Notes: a model not told the origin generated them from the sequence alone. 64,000 nt of DNA from Microbacterium sp. AK009 (GCF_013410955.1 NZ_JACCCG010000002.1:1-64000), one strand, 5' to 3'. Shown: positions 1 through 9,177, counted from the stretch's first letter. Numbers and translations: made by a program.

Positions 1-245
1 ATACCTCGCACCGGTCGACTACGCTCGGCAATGCACCCATCAACTGGAAACCGACGACTCGCACAGCGACCGGACCGAATGAAGGGGGCGGCCCAGGGTT
101 GCGACTCGCGAATCGGTGTGGTGGCGTCCCCGGCGCCGCCGGCTCAGTCGGCACTCTTCTCGGCCGCTGTGAGCTCGCCGCGGCGCCCGTCTGGCGGTCC
201 TGGTCGACGCGCGCTATGTCAGTGAGCAGCACGTAATCTGGGCGG

Positions 246-386
246 GTGGACGAGTTCGCCCAACCCACCTGCCCCCGTTGTCACACCGTGCTACGGGACG
301 ACCCGCGTGGGTATGAGTGCGTAACGTGCGGGGTCGTCTACCTCCGAGAGGGCAGCGTGCTGCGGCGCGTCGTTAACGCCGGTTAG
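246..386 (+). CDS. 46-residue zinc-ribbon microprotein
   Basis: The frame starts at GTG and encodes 46 residues with two Cys pairs, CPRC near residue 9 and CVTC near residue 25, spaced as in a small zinc ribbon. This is visible directly; the function is unknown. It lies just upstream of the small conserved gene at 426 on the same strand and could be co-transcribed. No strong ribosome binding site precedes the GTG, so the start is uncertain. The 245 bases before it show no gene I can support. Confidence 0.5.
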   Translation: MDEFAQPTCPRCHTVLRDDPRGYECVTCGVVYLREGSVLRRVVNAG

Positions 387-425
387 GATTGCCGTCACTC
401 GGCCGGAGGAAGGAATTCCGGCACG

Positions 426-752
426 TTGGGCACCAACCGCAGGTACGCGGACTCCGTTGACCGTCAGATCAGCGACCGCGTACTCCAGCGCAGCACCGAG
501 CAAGGCCCGCTGCAGACCCTGACCCGAACCGAACTGCAGCTCGACGAGCTTGCCTGCACCACCGACCCGAGACCTCGTCCTGTGCGGGCATGGGTCCGGT
601 TTGGGTCCACGCCGGTGCAGGTCGATGCGGAAGCGTGCATGTGGACGGCGCACGCCGTCGCAATCCGTTTCCACGCCGGCGGACGTGAGTATCGCTGTTG
701 GGTGTGGTCGGGAGCAATCTCCTCGACGCAGGGTCAGCGCCCAACTGAGTGA
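426..752 (+). CDS. Small conserved protein of the NRRYA family (copy 1)
   Basis: A 108-residue basic protein starting at TTG, preceded by a strong Shine-Dalgarno (GGAGGAAGG at 405-413). I do not recognise a named domain. It is clearly homologous to a second reading frame at 35611-35989: both share GxNRRYA near the start, GPLQxLT, ELQLD or KLQLD, a VDAEACxWTAxAVAIR block and a WVxSxA-like C-terminus. Conservation between two separated copies supports it as a real coding gene. The role is unknown. The DUF1023 cassette lies downstream after about 180 bases. Confidence 0.65.
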   Translation: MGTNRRYADSVDRQISDRVLQRSTEQGPLQTLTRTELQLDELACTTDPRPRPVRAWVRFGSTPVQVDAEACMWTAHAVAIRFHAGGREYRCWVWSGAISSTQGQRPTE

Positions 753-932
753 CTGACATAAGAGCTGAGCTGCTCGAGTCAATCCCGCCCTGGTGAGTTT
801 GCGAATCGAGATATCTGGTCCGCTGGCTGGAGTGGCCCTTCTCAATAGCGGTGATCCCGGTAAACCGACGGAGGGAAGTTCGATTTCGGGGTTATCCACA
901 ATCACGAGGGGGCTCACGGGCGCTGACTTAGC

Positions 933-1283
933 ATGGTTCGCATGCATTATCGGGTGGACGTCGTCGGAGTCGCCGACGCTTCCCGGGCCACCCTCTCTGC
1001 CGCCGAGGTGCTTGATGAGGCGCTGCGGCAGGTGCTTACCGCGGTTGAGTCGTGCGGTACCGCGGCGGGGGAAGCGGCGGAGGTGCGTACCGCGGTCGAG
1101 ATGGCGTTCCGGTCACGCCGGGAACTGACTGGTGCCGTTGCCGCGCGGTTGGCCGGGTCGGTTCAGGCGGTCGGCGCGGGAACGGTCGCGTTCATCGAGG
1201 CGGACCGTGAGATGGTGGCAACGGCAACGGCCGCTCAGGCGTCAACGGACATCCCCGCTCTCGCTGGGCACCGGGCGCTGTGA
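933..1283 (+). CDS. Small alpha-helical protein upstream of DUF1023 hydrolase
   Basis: 116 residues, rich in Ala, Glu and Val and almost entirely predicted helical, with no signal peptide or membrane segment. The composition and position resemble the small helical (WXG100-like) proteins that often precede DUF1023/type VII-associated large proteins in Actinobacteria, but no WXG motif is visible, so that relation is inference. Its TGA overlaps the GTG of the next gene by four bases, which implies translational coupling. An alternative start is the ATG at 942. Confidence 0.6.
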   Translation: MVRMHYRVDVVGVADASRATLSAAEVLDEALRQVLTAVESCGTAAGEAAEVRTAVEMAFRSRRELTGAVAARLAGSVQAVGAGTVAFIEADREMVATATAAQASTDIPALAGHRAL

Positions 1284-3037
1284 TCTCAATCGATCTGGTG
1301 CCGCGGGTGCCGCTGACACCCGAGGACCTCGTGGCGGCGGCCGACGAGCTTGGCCGGGCGGCCGCGGGTGTGCCGGATCAAGCGAGTGCGGTGGTGTCGG
1401 CCTGGCAGCCGATCACGGACGCTTACGACACGGACCACACCGACACCGTCTCCGCCGCGATGGCGCCCGTGACACTCGTGACGGAAGACGTGGCCGACAC
1501 GGCGGTTGCGGTTGCCGGGGCGCTCCAGGCCTTGGGGGAGGAGCTGGCGTTGGTCCAGACCGTCCTCGTGAGTTTGGCCTCCGACGTTGTCGCCCATCGA
1601 GAACGGTTTCCCAAAGGGGAGTCAGACCCGCTGTGGCCGCTGCTCGGCGAGAGCACCGACGCCGACCTTCGGGACCAGTGCACCCGCGCGCAGCAACGGA
1701 TCGACGAGGCGGTGGGGGAGTGCGTGCGCACCCTGCGCGGTATCGAGGAACCGGTCGTCGTCGGTCTGCCTTCTGCCTCCGACTCGGCGGACATCGACTG
1801 GGCTGAGGTCGAAGACTCGCTGACCACCGGCCTCGGGTTCGCCCTCCTCAACTCCCTCGCTGGCAGTGACGCCATCACGATGCGTCGACTGCTCGCATTG
1901 CATCCCGAATGGGAGGAACTCCTCCGGCTGCACCCGCCCGATCCGAGCGCGGTCGCCGACTGGTGGACGTCCCTCGCCGATCCGGAGCGGAGTACGTCCG
2001 CGGCGCAGACCGCGCTGATCTTCACCGCGCCCGCCATCATCGGCGCGCTCGGCGGGGTCCCTGCCGCGGCCCGCGTGACCGCGAACCGCCAACTGGCGCG
2101 CGACCGACTCAGCGATGCCCGGCAGAGGTTGTCCCGGCTGGAAGCCGCCCGTGACAGCGCCCCCGTCTCCTACTACGCCCAGGACAAAGAGATCGAACAG
2201 CTTCGAGCAGAGATCGCCTACCTCGAAAAGGCGACCAGGCGCCGCGAGGACGGCACCTACGCGGTGCAATTGTACTTGTACGATCCTGCACATCATCGGC
2301 TGATCGAGATGTTCGGAACGCCGACGACAGAGACCCTCGCCACGGTCACCTATAGCCCGGGGACTTTCACTACCGAGCAGTCCTTCTATGGCGGCGACGT
2401 GCAGCACGTGGCTCGATGGCTCAATCAGCGGAACTCGGACGTCGTCGTGTTCGTGTGGAAGGACGGCGTGTTTCCCGGAGCAGTCAACCCCGATGACGTC
2501 GTGCGCGGGCTCATGGAGGCCAACGACATCGACCGGGCCCTCGCGTCTGGGCGGCGGGTCGCTAACTTCCAGCAGGGCATGCTGACCGACCCGCACCTCG
2601 CCAACACCTATCAGGTCGGCATCGGGCACTCCTGGGGTCTTGCGAACATCGCGGCGTCGGAAGTCGCCGAGGCACGATACGACCAGGTCGAAAGCCTCGC
2701 CGGAGCCTACCTGCCAACCGGCTGGGAGCCCTCACGCGAGACGGTGTACACCCACCAGAGCTATACCGATTTTCTCTCCATCGCCCAGGACCTCGGCGCC
2801 GTCGGAGGCGGGAACGTGCCCGACGAGAACGACGCTTTTACTTCCACCGTGTACGAACGCGAGGGCGACTTCGACCTATACCTTCCGAGCCCGAGTTACC
2901 CGAGCGTGCCCACCGGTCCGCCCCCGTTCATCCCCGCGACCATCCATCCTGAACGCAACCATTCGCTGATCGCCGGCACGTCAGCGGAGAATATCGCCGT
3001 GCTCGACCGCATCAGAGACCGAATCGAAGACCGATGA
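1280..3037 (+). CDS. DUF1023-type alpha/beta hydrolase with helical N-terminal domain
   Basis: 585 residues from a GTG start. The first half is helical (two long helical stretches with a coiled-coil-like segment around residues 260-320). The second half has the alpha/beta-hydrolase look of the DUF1023 family: a VVVFVWKDG strand region and a GHSWG nucleophile elbow (GxSxG) near residue 452, with NHSLIAG near the C-terminus carrying a possible catalytic His. DUF1023 proteins are cytoplasmic or secreted-toxin-like hydrolases of unknown substrate. It is coupled by four-base overlaps to genes on both sides. A C-terminal remnant of a paralogue lies at 48337-48558. Confidence 0.75.
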   Translation: MISIDLVPRVPLTPEDLVAAADELGRAAAGVPDQASAVVSAWQPITDAYDTDHTDTVSAAMAPVTLVTEDVADTAVAVAGALQALGEELALVQTVLVSLASDVVAHRERFPKGESDPLWPLLGESTDADLRDQCTRAQQRIDEAVGECVRTLRGIEEPVVVGLPSASDSADIDWAEVEDSLTTGLGFALLNSLAGSDAITMRRLLALHPEWEELLRLHPPDPSAVADWWTSLADPERSTSAAQTALIFTAPAIIGALGGVPAAARVTANRQLARDRLSDARQRLSRLEAARDSAPVSYYAQDKEIEQLRAEIAYLEKATRRREDGTYAVQLYLYDPAHHRLIEMFGTPTTETLATVTYSPGTFTTEQSFYGGDVQHVARWLNQRNSDVVVFVWKDGVFPGAVNPDDVVRGLMEANDIDRALASGRRVANFQQGMLTDPHLANTYQVGIGHSWGLANIAASEVAEARYDQVESLAGAYLPTGWEPSRETVYTHQSYTDFLSIAQDLGAVGGGNVPDENDAFTSTVYEREGDFDLYLPSPSYPSVPTGPPPFIPATIHPERNHSLIAGTSAENIAVLDRIRDRIEDR

Positions 3038-3522
3038 CACGACGACGCCATACTGCTGTGATCGCGCTGCTCCTCGTGACCGCGGCTGCAACGACCGGCT
3101 GTTCGACTGGAGGAAACGCCGTGGAAGATTCCTTGACCGTCGAAGACGCGAAAGCTGCCACGCAGCAGTTTGAGACAGACGTTGCCGCGACGATCCCTGA
3201 CGAAATGGTGGACCGCACCGAGCAGGATGAGACCGGCGTGCTCCTGCCATGCAACGAAGAGAACACCTACCAGTGGACAGGGAACACGCGGGTATTCCTC
3301 ACGGGGCCCGCTGATGAGGAGGCGATGTTGCAGCAGGTGGCAGAGAGTTTCGATAACGGCACCTACTCCACTGACTCCGGCCGACCCGAAACCATCATCT
3401 TTGGCCCCGGCGGCGAAGCAGCGGTCGTCAGCTACCGCGAGAACGCGGTAGCCATCAACATCGCCTCCGGCAGCGCCTGCTTCAGCCTCCCGGACGACGT
3501 CGATCCCACCGCAGAGTACTGA
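3034..3522 (+). CDS. Lipoprotein (copy 1 of a paralogous pair)
   Basis: 162 residues with a signal peptide (basic start, hydrophobic VIALLLVTAAA, lipobox TTGC with Cys near residue 23), so it is probably anchored outside the membrane. The mature part has no named domain that I recognise. It shares LTVExAKA, a WTGNT motif and a C-terminal NIASxSACFxLP block with the protein at 48555-49040; these are clear paralogues. The start overlaps the hydrolase stop as ATGA. The fixed pairing suggests that the lipoprotein acts with or protects against the hydrolase, which is inference only. Confidence 0.8.
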   Translation: MTRRRHTAVIALLLVTAAATTGCSTGGNAVEDSLTVEDAKAATQQFETDVAATIPDEMVDRTEQDETGVLLPCNEENTYQWTGNTRVFLTGPADEEAMLQQVAESFDNGTYSTDSGRPETIIFGPGGEAAVVSYRENAVAINIASGSACFSLPDDVDPTAEY

Positions 3523-3754
3523 AACCTCAGCACGACGCCGAAAGCGCCCACCAACTGGTCCATAAGTGAGCCGCCGCTCGCTACTGCGGTCGTCCTGGAT
3601 CCCCTCTGCGTGGCGGTTGGGGCTCTGGTAGGCGGCGGACAGTACAACCGTCGGAAGTTTCGCGGTCAAGAAAAGGTGGGCGCTGAATGGGCAGTAGGGG
3701 ATCGGCCCGGTGCTCTACTGACCACGGATCGCGTGGGTGACGTATCTTTTCGTC

Positions 3755-4078
3755 ATGACCGGCCTTTCTGACGCTGAGCGGCGCTTTGCGATTGCTGCAG
3801 GCGTTCCAGCCGAGGCGTTCACGCGCGCGGGACGTCGGGAAGCCGAACTGCGCAGGGCACAACTGAACGCGGCGGACACCGTTCCGGACTTAGACCTCCG
3901 CACCGTTGACCACCGCGTGGTGTCCGCATTTCCTTCCGGCACTAATCGGCGGGACAAGATCTTCGTGCTATTCAATCCCATGGAGGAACTCGACAACATG
4001 AGCCCTATCGACTGGTTGGCCGCCGGGCAATCCGTGGACTTGCTGGTCGAGCTCATCGGCGAACTGGACGTCTGCTAG
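3755..4078 (+). CDS. Hypothetical protein with MbcA/ParS-like C-terminus
   Basis: About 107 residues from the ATG at 3755; a GTG at 3737 would add six residues. No Shine-Dalgarno is visible, so translation may be leaderless. The C-terminal NPMEELDNMSPIDW...VDLLVELI pattern resembles the toxin-binding segment of Xre/MbcA/ParS antitoxins, which typically read SPLDLL with a preceding G. That match is weak and by eye. No RES-domain toxin lies next to it. Function unknown. Confidence 0.5.
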   Translation: MTGLSDAERRFAIAAGVPAEAFTRAGRREAELRRAQLNAADTVPDLDLRTVDHRVVSAFPSGTNRRDKIFVLFNPMEELDNMSPIDWLAAGQSVDLLVELIGELDVC

Positions 4079-4194
4079 TCGAATTCGCCTCGGGCCCGTC
4101 AACGTTCCCAAAATCATGGGTCAGTTCGACGCCCACTCACGGTTGGCTACGAGGTCATTACGCACACCTGGCTGTCGCGCTAGGCTCCCGATCT

Positions 4195-4710
4195 TCATCC
4201 CCAGCGCTGGAAAACGAGTTTCGGCATACCGGCCTGCGGGAACCAGGTCGGTGGGGTGACGGAGAAGGGGAAGTTGAAGTCGCCGTAGAACGACTGCTGG
4301 TTGGGACCGTCGTACTTCGGAAGCTTGCCCGCCGCGGTCACAGGTTGACCTTCCGAGTCGAGAAGGCCGAGCTTCGGGAAGATGCGGTGGGCGATGAACG
4401 CGGCGGCGTCCGCCGCCCGGATGCGGTGCTTATCGGCGACCCGGAGCACGACGGAACGCTGCTCGGCCGAGTACTCCCACAGGAGCAGCCCGTGCCTCGT
4501 AGGGAGGGCGTCGGTGTGCGCGCGGGAGTCCAGCCGAACGATCTGGCTCAGATGGTCGAGGTCGGTGGAGGCAGCGAACTCGGTGACGGGCACCACGGTG
4601 CTGACCCCGAGTTCGAGACACTCATGGAATCCGCCCCAGATGGGGGAGTTCCACATCTCGTCGACGGTGATGAACAGCGGGAAGGGGTGGATGTTGAGCA
4701 ACGCGGTCAT
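4195..4710 (-). CDS. Hypothetical protein
   Basis: About 171 residues from the ATG at 4710; a TTG at 4746 would give 183. No signal peptide or membrane segment is seen. It is rich in aromatic residues, with a proline-rich C-terminal stretch (SVTPPTWFPQAG). I recognise no family. It stands alone, transcribed opposite to its neighbours, and its codon use resembles coding DNA of this genome, which is the main support. Confidence 0.5.
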   Translation of the reverse strand: MTALLNIHPFPLFITVDEMWNSPIWGGFHECLELGVSTVVPVTEFAASTDLDHLSQIVRLDSRAHTDALPTRHGLLLWEYSAEQRSVVLRVADKHRIRAADAAAFIAHRIFPKLGLLDSEGQPVTAAGKLPKYDGPNQQSFYGDFNFPFSVTPPTWFPQAGMPKLVFQRWG

Positions 4711-5028
4711 GCTGCCCCTATGCGCGAGCTCTCGGACGACAACCAACTCCGCTTCGGGTAACCGAGACGCCGCCCACCGGGGTGCCCGCCAATACTTCTG
4801 CTGTGTCGGTGCTTCTCGGCGTCACCGGAGGATCGTCGCAGCGACTATTGCTCGCGGTGACCCCATCACTTTCGGCCAGGGATCCGCATTTGGGCAATGC
4901 ACGAGAGCGGTACCTCGCGGGCGGTCCTCAGTGCGTTCGACGGGCATCCTTCAGCGGGCAGCGGCCGGGCGATCGTTGACAATCGTTTCGTTCAGGAGCC
5001 CTCTGCCGTCGTCCCGTACATTCGCTGT

Positions 5029-5685
5029 ATGGGCGGCAAGCGCGTCAACCTCGATACCGTGCACTTCCGTGAGCTAGTCGGCGTCCTTCGAGAATCTGAT
5101 GATGTCGGCGTCTTGCTCCGAGGACATTTGTGGATCGAAGCCCTCCTTGAGTACGCAGCACGCGGGAAACTAGAGAGCCCAGATGCGATCGGGTGGGGCG
5201 GTGCACGATTCGAGCACAAACTTGCACTTGCCGAAGCCGTTGGTGTTCTCGACCACGATATGGCGGTAGCTGTGCGCGGGTTCAACGGGTTGCGAAACAG
5301 ACTCGCGCATGAACTCGTGTTCCAGGTAACCGATGCTGAAGTGACTACATTAATCGGTCGCTTAGGCGAAGAGCACCGAGCACACATTCGCGGTTTCGTC
5401 GATCAACAACTTGAGATCTATGTCGAGGTTGAGCGGGCGAAGTCTGTCGGCATGGAGATCGAGTTCGACCCTGAGCTCGAATGGTATCCACGGGTCATGA
5501 CACCCACACGGGCAAATCTGTACGCCTTCGTGATCTACGTCGCGCGCACTCTCGCATTCGAAGGAGCGTTCGGAGCCATCGACCGCAAAGGGATTGACGA
5601 CCCTACCGAGTTCCTGGCTGTCCTCGACGCGGAAGTGGAGCGTCTCACGGGTGGCCTTTTCAGGTTCAATAGGTCCCGAGAGTGA
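5029..5685 (+). CDS. HEPN-like helical protein with RX4H motif
   Basis: 218 residues from the ATG at 5029. The central part reads LWIEALLEYAA, then FEHKLALAEA, then GFNGLRNRLAHE around residue 95. RNRLAH fits the R-X4-6-H motif of HEPN nucleases, and the surrounding order also resembles MltR/DUF4145-type helical bundles, which are often found in defence and toxin loci. The motif is seen directly; nuclease activity is inference. No obvious MNT partner sits beside it. Upstream in-frame starts exist (to 4897), but the upstream composition looks non-coding. Confidence 0.6.
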   Translation: MGGKRVNLDTVHFRELVGVLRESDDVGVLLRGHLWIEALLEYAARGKLESPDAIGWGGARFEHKLALAEAVGVLDHDMAVAVRGFNGLRNRLAHELVFQVTDAEVTTLIGRLGEEHRAHIRGFVDQQLEIYVEVERAKSVGMEIEFDPELEWYPRVMTPTRANLYAFVIYVARTLAFEGAFGAIDRKGIDDPTEFLAVLDAEVERLTGGLFRFNRSRE

Positions 5686-5992
5686 GGACCGGTCGGCCAG
5701 GACCTGAGGCGCATGCTCATCCTGACCTGCTTGGTCAGGACCTCGCGCTGGCCCATCCCTCTGCGGGCGTTGCGCGGTGAGCGGACCTTAGCGTGCAAGA
5801 CGACAACGCACAGGGGTGACATCGGTCAAGGATCGATGCTGTCGCAGACGATATCAAGTGCGTTGAGCTTCGTCGGAGCTGACGCACGGAGATCCAGGCT
5901 CGCGGTAGTCGAACTGGTTTCAGATATTGTTCTGACAAGCGAGCGCAGCATGGGCCGCGCTACTCGGTGCCCAGCGACCTGGAGCCCTCACC
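5686..5992. other. Gap without a supported gene; contains a hairpin
   Basis: No convincing coding region. At 5720-5740 there is a perfect 8-bp stem (TCCTGACC/GGTCAGGA) with a 5-base loop just after the HEPN-like gene. No T tract follows it, so it is not a classic terminator. The rest may be worn DNA upstream of the DUF2326 fragment. Confidence 0.5.
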
Positions 5993-6364
5993 GTGCAAGC
6001 GACGACCAGCGGATACAGGATCTCCCCTACATTGGGGGGCGAGCGGAGTGCCGGCGCTGCCGCGATCGCACTCTTCTGCTTCGACATCACCATGGCTGTC
6101 GTCGCGCATCGACATGGCCGCGGCCCTGACTTCCTGGTTCACGACAGTCATTTGTTCGACTCTGTCGAGGAGCGTCAGATTGCTCTGGCTTTGCAAGCTG
6201 CCGAGCGGTTGTGCCGGGCGGAAGGACTGCAGTACACAGTCACGATGAACTCGGATGTCTTCGAACAGGCTTTGTCGTGGGCCCCGGATCTCCAATTCCA
6301 TCAGGCCGTGACCCTGACTGACGAATACGAAAGCGGTGGCCTTTTCGGCATCCGCTTCAACTGA
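5993..6364 (+). pseudogene. C-terminal fragment of a DUF2326 protein
   Basis: The frame encodes ISPTLGGERSAG, IALFCFDITMAV, GPDFLVHDSHLFDSVEERQ, LQYTVTMNSD and GGLFGIRF, in the order typical of the C-terminal end of DUF2326 proteins. These are normally several hundred residues long, with an N-terminal ATPase-like part, and are linked to ABC three-component defence systems. Only the last ~120 residues are present, and no matching N-terminal frame is seen upstream, so I read this as a truncated remnant. A GTG at 5993 is the first possible start, but expression is doubtful. Confidence 0.7.
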
Positions 6365-6559
6365 CTGGCGAGCTTCGGGTCTTGTCTTGTCTCTGATCAA
6401 GCGCTTGCCCTGCCAAGGCGGCGCGCCTGGTCAGCAGGTTTGCACCCCTGTTGGGGCGTCACCGACGCAACGCTCACACGAGCGTCCCCTGTCGTACGCG
6501 TAGATTCGGGTCGGCTGCGTCGGGCGCGACGTCGGTGCGCCACTCGTTAGCGTGGGAGC

Positions 6560-8341
6560 ATGCCGAAACATGTGCAACTCGATATCGATGGCGTGGTCTA
6601 CGCGACTAAGTCATCGTTGGGGGCGGGTGGATCAGCGGTGGTCTGGAAGGCCCACCGCCAGCCCGAAGGTGAAGTGTTCGCGATCAAGCGAATCGTGAAA
6701 GATTCTAAGGAGGCCTCCACACGCAATAGGCGCTTCAAGCAAGAGATCGAGTACGGCCAAACTACGAGCCACCCGAACGTCGTGAGAATCCATGCATGCT
6801 CAGAGGACGAGAACTACTACTACTACGTCATGGACTTTTACCCGAACACGCTCCGCGACGTCATCAATGAGGAATCGGACCCCGACGTCTTGCTCGACTA
6901 CGCACGCCAACTCTGCGAAGCGCTGACGCACGTGCATGGCGACGGCATTGTGCATCGAGATCTCAAGCCGGAGAACGTTCTCGTCGAACCAGAGCGACGC
7001 AGGCTCGTTCTAGCCGACTTCGGCATAGCGCACTTTAAGCACTCGGCGCTCACCAAGCGCGGCGATCTTCTCGTGAACCGGAACTACCTCGCTCCAGAAC
7101 AGATGCTAAGAGACAACGCGCTTGCAGTCGGCAAGCCAGCGGACATCTTCGCCCTCGGTCTCATCATCACCGAGATGTTCACGAAGCAGAACGCTCGCGG
7201 AAGGCGACACGCGCTGGTGCGCGACAACTACCCGTTCCTCGCGGACCTGGACCCCATCGTTGAACAGATGATCGTTCAAGACGAGGCGCAGCGGCTTTCT
7301 ATCGATACGGTGCGGGGCCTTCTCCGCGTACTGCATCAGCGACTCGAGGCAACTATCGAAGACAACGCAGACGACATGCGACCCAGCGAAGTGCCCGCAG
7401 GCGTCTCTTCCGATGAAGTTGAGCGAACGCTTGACCGTGCTGCTCGAGACATACTGTCGGCAAAGTACGTCTTTGAGCGCGCCTCCGACGAGGACCTGAA
7501 GCGGTACAACCTCAACTATCACTGTGAGATCTCCTACGAGGCGTCCACTGAGCTATTCAACGCGTGTGCGCAAGCCATTGTGTACTCGCTGTGCAAGGCG
7601 AAGTTCGACTACGAGGGAGCCGGATCCTGGGGCGACAGAGACGACGCTGCCGTCTCGTCCGACTCCAAGCCGAAACTCCTAGGCGAACTCGATTCGATCC
7701 TGGCTGACTTTCCACTCCCGAAGCGGTCGCTATGGAGTGGCCTGCCGCGGCAATCGGCCCACCTGTTCCGGTTCCTCAAGGATTACCACTGCCAAGAGCT
7801 CCTGACGAGCATCCATACATCCGTGTACGGCGAAGGCAACGACGCATTGCGGACCAACCTGATCGGAGCCCCGATTCTCTGGATCATCAGCAGCGTCCGA
7901 AGGTACTTGAGTACGGACTACCTGCCGCTCGATAGAACGATTCGCGAAGAGATCGAGATCGAGCACAGTCTCTCGGTGCGGTGGAGCGAGACACTTCCGC
8001 TCGATTCCGCACGCGAAGTGACGGGTGCAGAACTGTTCAGCGAGCCGTTCAATGCCGACGACGTCGCCGATGCGCTCGGCGCGCTTGAGTCGAGGTGGAA
8101 CGTCTCCGTCGGAGAGCTCGTGGGTGGTGACTACTCGATCATGTTCCGGTCGCGCGAGGGCTACCGAAGCTTCCGCGACGAAGCACTTGGGCTCGCCGAG
8201 CAAGGTTCGGTTTTCGAGGCCGACGTGCTCAATCTGCTCCATCCGGAGGCAGAGTACGACGATCTCGTCGCGCTCACGTGGAATCGGGACTTCGACGTCG
8301 CCGTAATTCTCGGGAAGCTACTTGGAACCCGCGTGCCGTAG
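6560..8341 (+). CDS. Cytosolic Ser/Thr protein kinase with unassigned C-terminal domain
   Basis: 593 residues. The first ~275 form a complete Hanks-type kinase: a glycine-rich loop (GAGGSAVVWKA), the catalytic Lys in AIKR near residue 42, HRDLKPEN near 131-138, DFG near 153, and an APEQ segment. There is no transmembrane helix or PASTA domain, unlike housekeeping PknB kinases. The remaining ~300 residues are a separate soluble domain that I cannot name. Base composition is slightly lower in GC than the flanks, and the setting (DUF2326 fragment, HEPN-like protein) suggests a horizontally acquired, possibly defence-linked kinase; this is inference. Confidence 0.88.
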   Translation: MPKHVQLDIDGVVYATKSSLGAGGSAVVWKAHRQPEGEVFAIKRIVKDSKEASTRNRRFKQEIEYGQTTSHPNVVRIHACSEDENYYYYVMDFYPNTLRDVINEESDPDVLLDYARQLCEALTHVHGDGIVHRDLKPENVLVEPERRRLVLADFGIAHFKHSALTKRGDLLVNRNYLAPEQMLRDNALAVGKPADIFALGLIITEMFTKQNARGRRHALVRDNYPFLADLDPIVEQMIVQDEAQRLSIDTVRGLLRVLHQRLEATIEDNADDMRPSEVPAGVSSDEVERTLDRAARDILSAKYVFERASDEDLKRYNLNYHCEISYEASTELFNACAQAIVYSLCKAKFDYEGAGSWGDRDDAAVSSDSKPKLLGELDSILADFPLPKRSLWSGLPRQSAHLFRFLKDYHCQELLTSIHTSVYGEGNDALRTNLIGAPILWIISSVRRYLSTDYLPLDRTIREEIEIEHSLSVRWSETLPLDSAREVTGAELFSEPFNADDVADALGALESRWNVSVGELVGGDYSIMFRSREGYRSFRDEALGLAEQGSVFEADVLNLLHPEAEYDDLVALTWNRDFDVAVILGKLLGTRVP

Positions 8342-8443
8342 CTCTCCCGGCGCGCAGAGCGTTCGCATCCGTGCGGCGCTTACTGGCGGTAAGAGCCAGG
8401 CATGGGCGCACGCAAGACGGTCGGTGAGCGGTCGTTCCGCGCG

Positions 8444-9040
8444 TCACCTGCGGCTGACGATCAGGTATCTCTCGTCGGAGGTGGGACCGCCCCAGTACGA
8501 CGGGTCATTTAGCAGGCGGAGTTCCACGTCGTTTCGAAGCTCGCTCACGAGACTGACGCTTTCGGCGGCGGTCAGTCCGACTCCAGTGCTCCATCGGCCC
8601 TCGATGAGGATCAGCAGGCCGGTCGGCGTCAGCAGCTCGATCCAGTTCTGCAGGGCCGTGGCCGGGTCGGGCATCGCCCAGAGGACATGACGGGAAAGGG
8701 CGACGTCGAAAGCCCCGGCCTGAAGCGGCGGGTCGGCGGCGTCGGCGACGATGAATGACGGCTTCGGTATCGTCCGGTGGCCCTTCTTGCGAGCTCGGCG
8801 AATCATCTCGGCAGAGAAGTCGACACCACTGACGACGTGGCCGCCCTCCGCCGCTAGCAGGAGAGACAGCGTGCCTGTTCCGCACCCGAGATCAGCGACC
8901 ATTCGTCCACGACCACCCATCACGGGGAGTAGTAAGTCCGCCCATGCGCGGCGGACATCAGGATCGCGCAGTCCATGGTCGGCGGCATCGTCAAAAGTCT
9001 CCGCCTCTGCATCCCACAGTGATCTCGCGTCCTCCGTCAT
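8444..9040 (-). CDS. Class I SAM-dependent methyltransferase
   Basis: 198 residues from the ATG at 9040. Motif I DLGCGTG near residue 48, an acidic residue in SGVDFS, ADAADPP and FDVALSRHVLWAMPDP follow the usual Rossmann order of Methyltransf_11/25 proteins. The small-molecule substrate cannot be told from sequence. Longer in-frame starts upstream (to 9112) have poor composition. Confidence 0.85.
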   Translation of the reverse strand: MTEDARSLWDAEAETFDDAADHGLRDPDVRRAWADLLLPVMGGRGRMVADLGCGTGTLSLLLAAEGGHVVSGVDFSAEMIRRARKKGHRTIPKPSFIVADAADPPLQAGAFDVALSRHVLWAMPDPATALQNWIELLTPTGLLILIEGRWSTGVGLTAAESVSLVSELRNDVELRLLNDPSYWGGPTSDERYLIVSRR

Positions 9041-9177
9041 CCGCTCATACTTCCACCAGGCAACGACCAAGGCGCACGTCGACCCAAGTCCGTCAACCGC
9101 CGGCCTATCCACACACCCAGGTGCGCAAGCCGGTCCGCATGTGATGCAGCAGCTCTTTCAAACGACAAGATGTCGGT

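Noticed and set aside
31..225. 64-residue open frame at the window start
   Set aside because: No ribosome binding site, motif or homologous copy; Arg/Pro/Ser-rich composition typical of a chance frame in GC-rich DNA.
5713..6129. 138-residue open frame overlapping the DUF2326 fragment
   Set aside because: It shares bases with the recognisable DUF2326 frame and shows no domain or good start.
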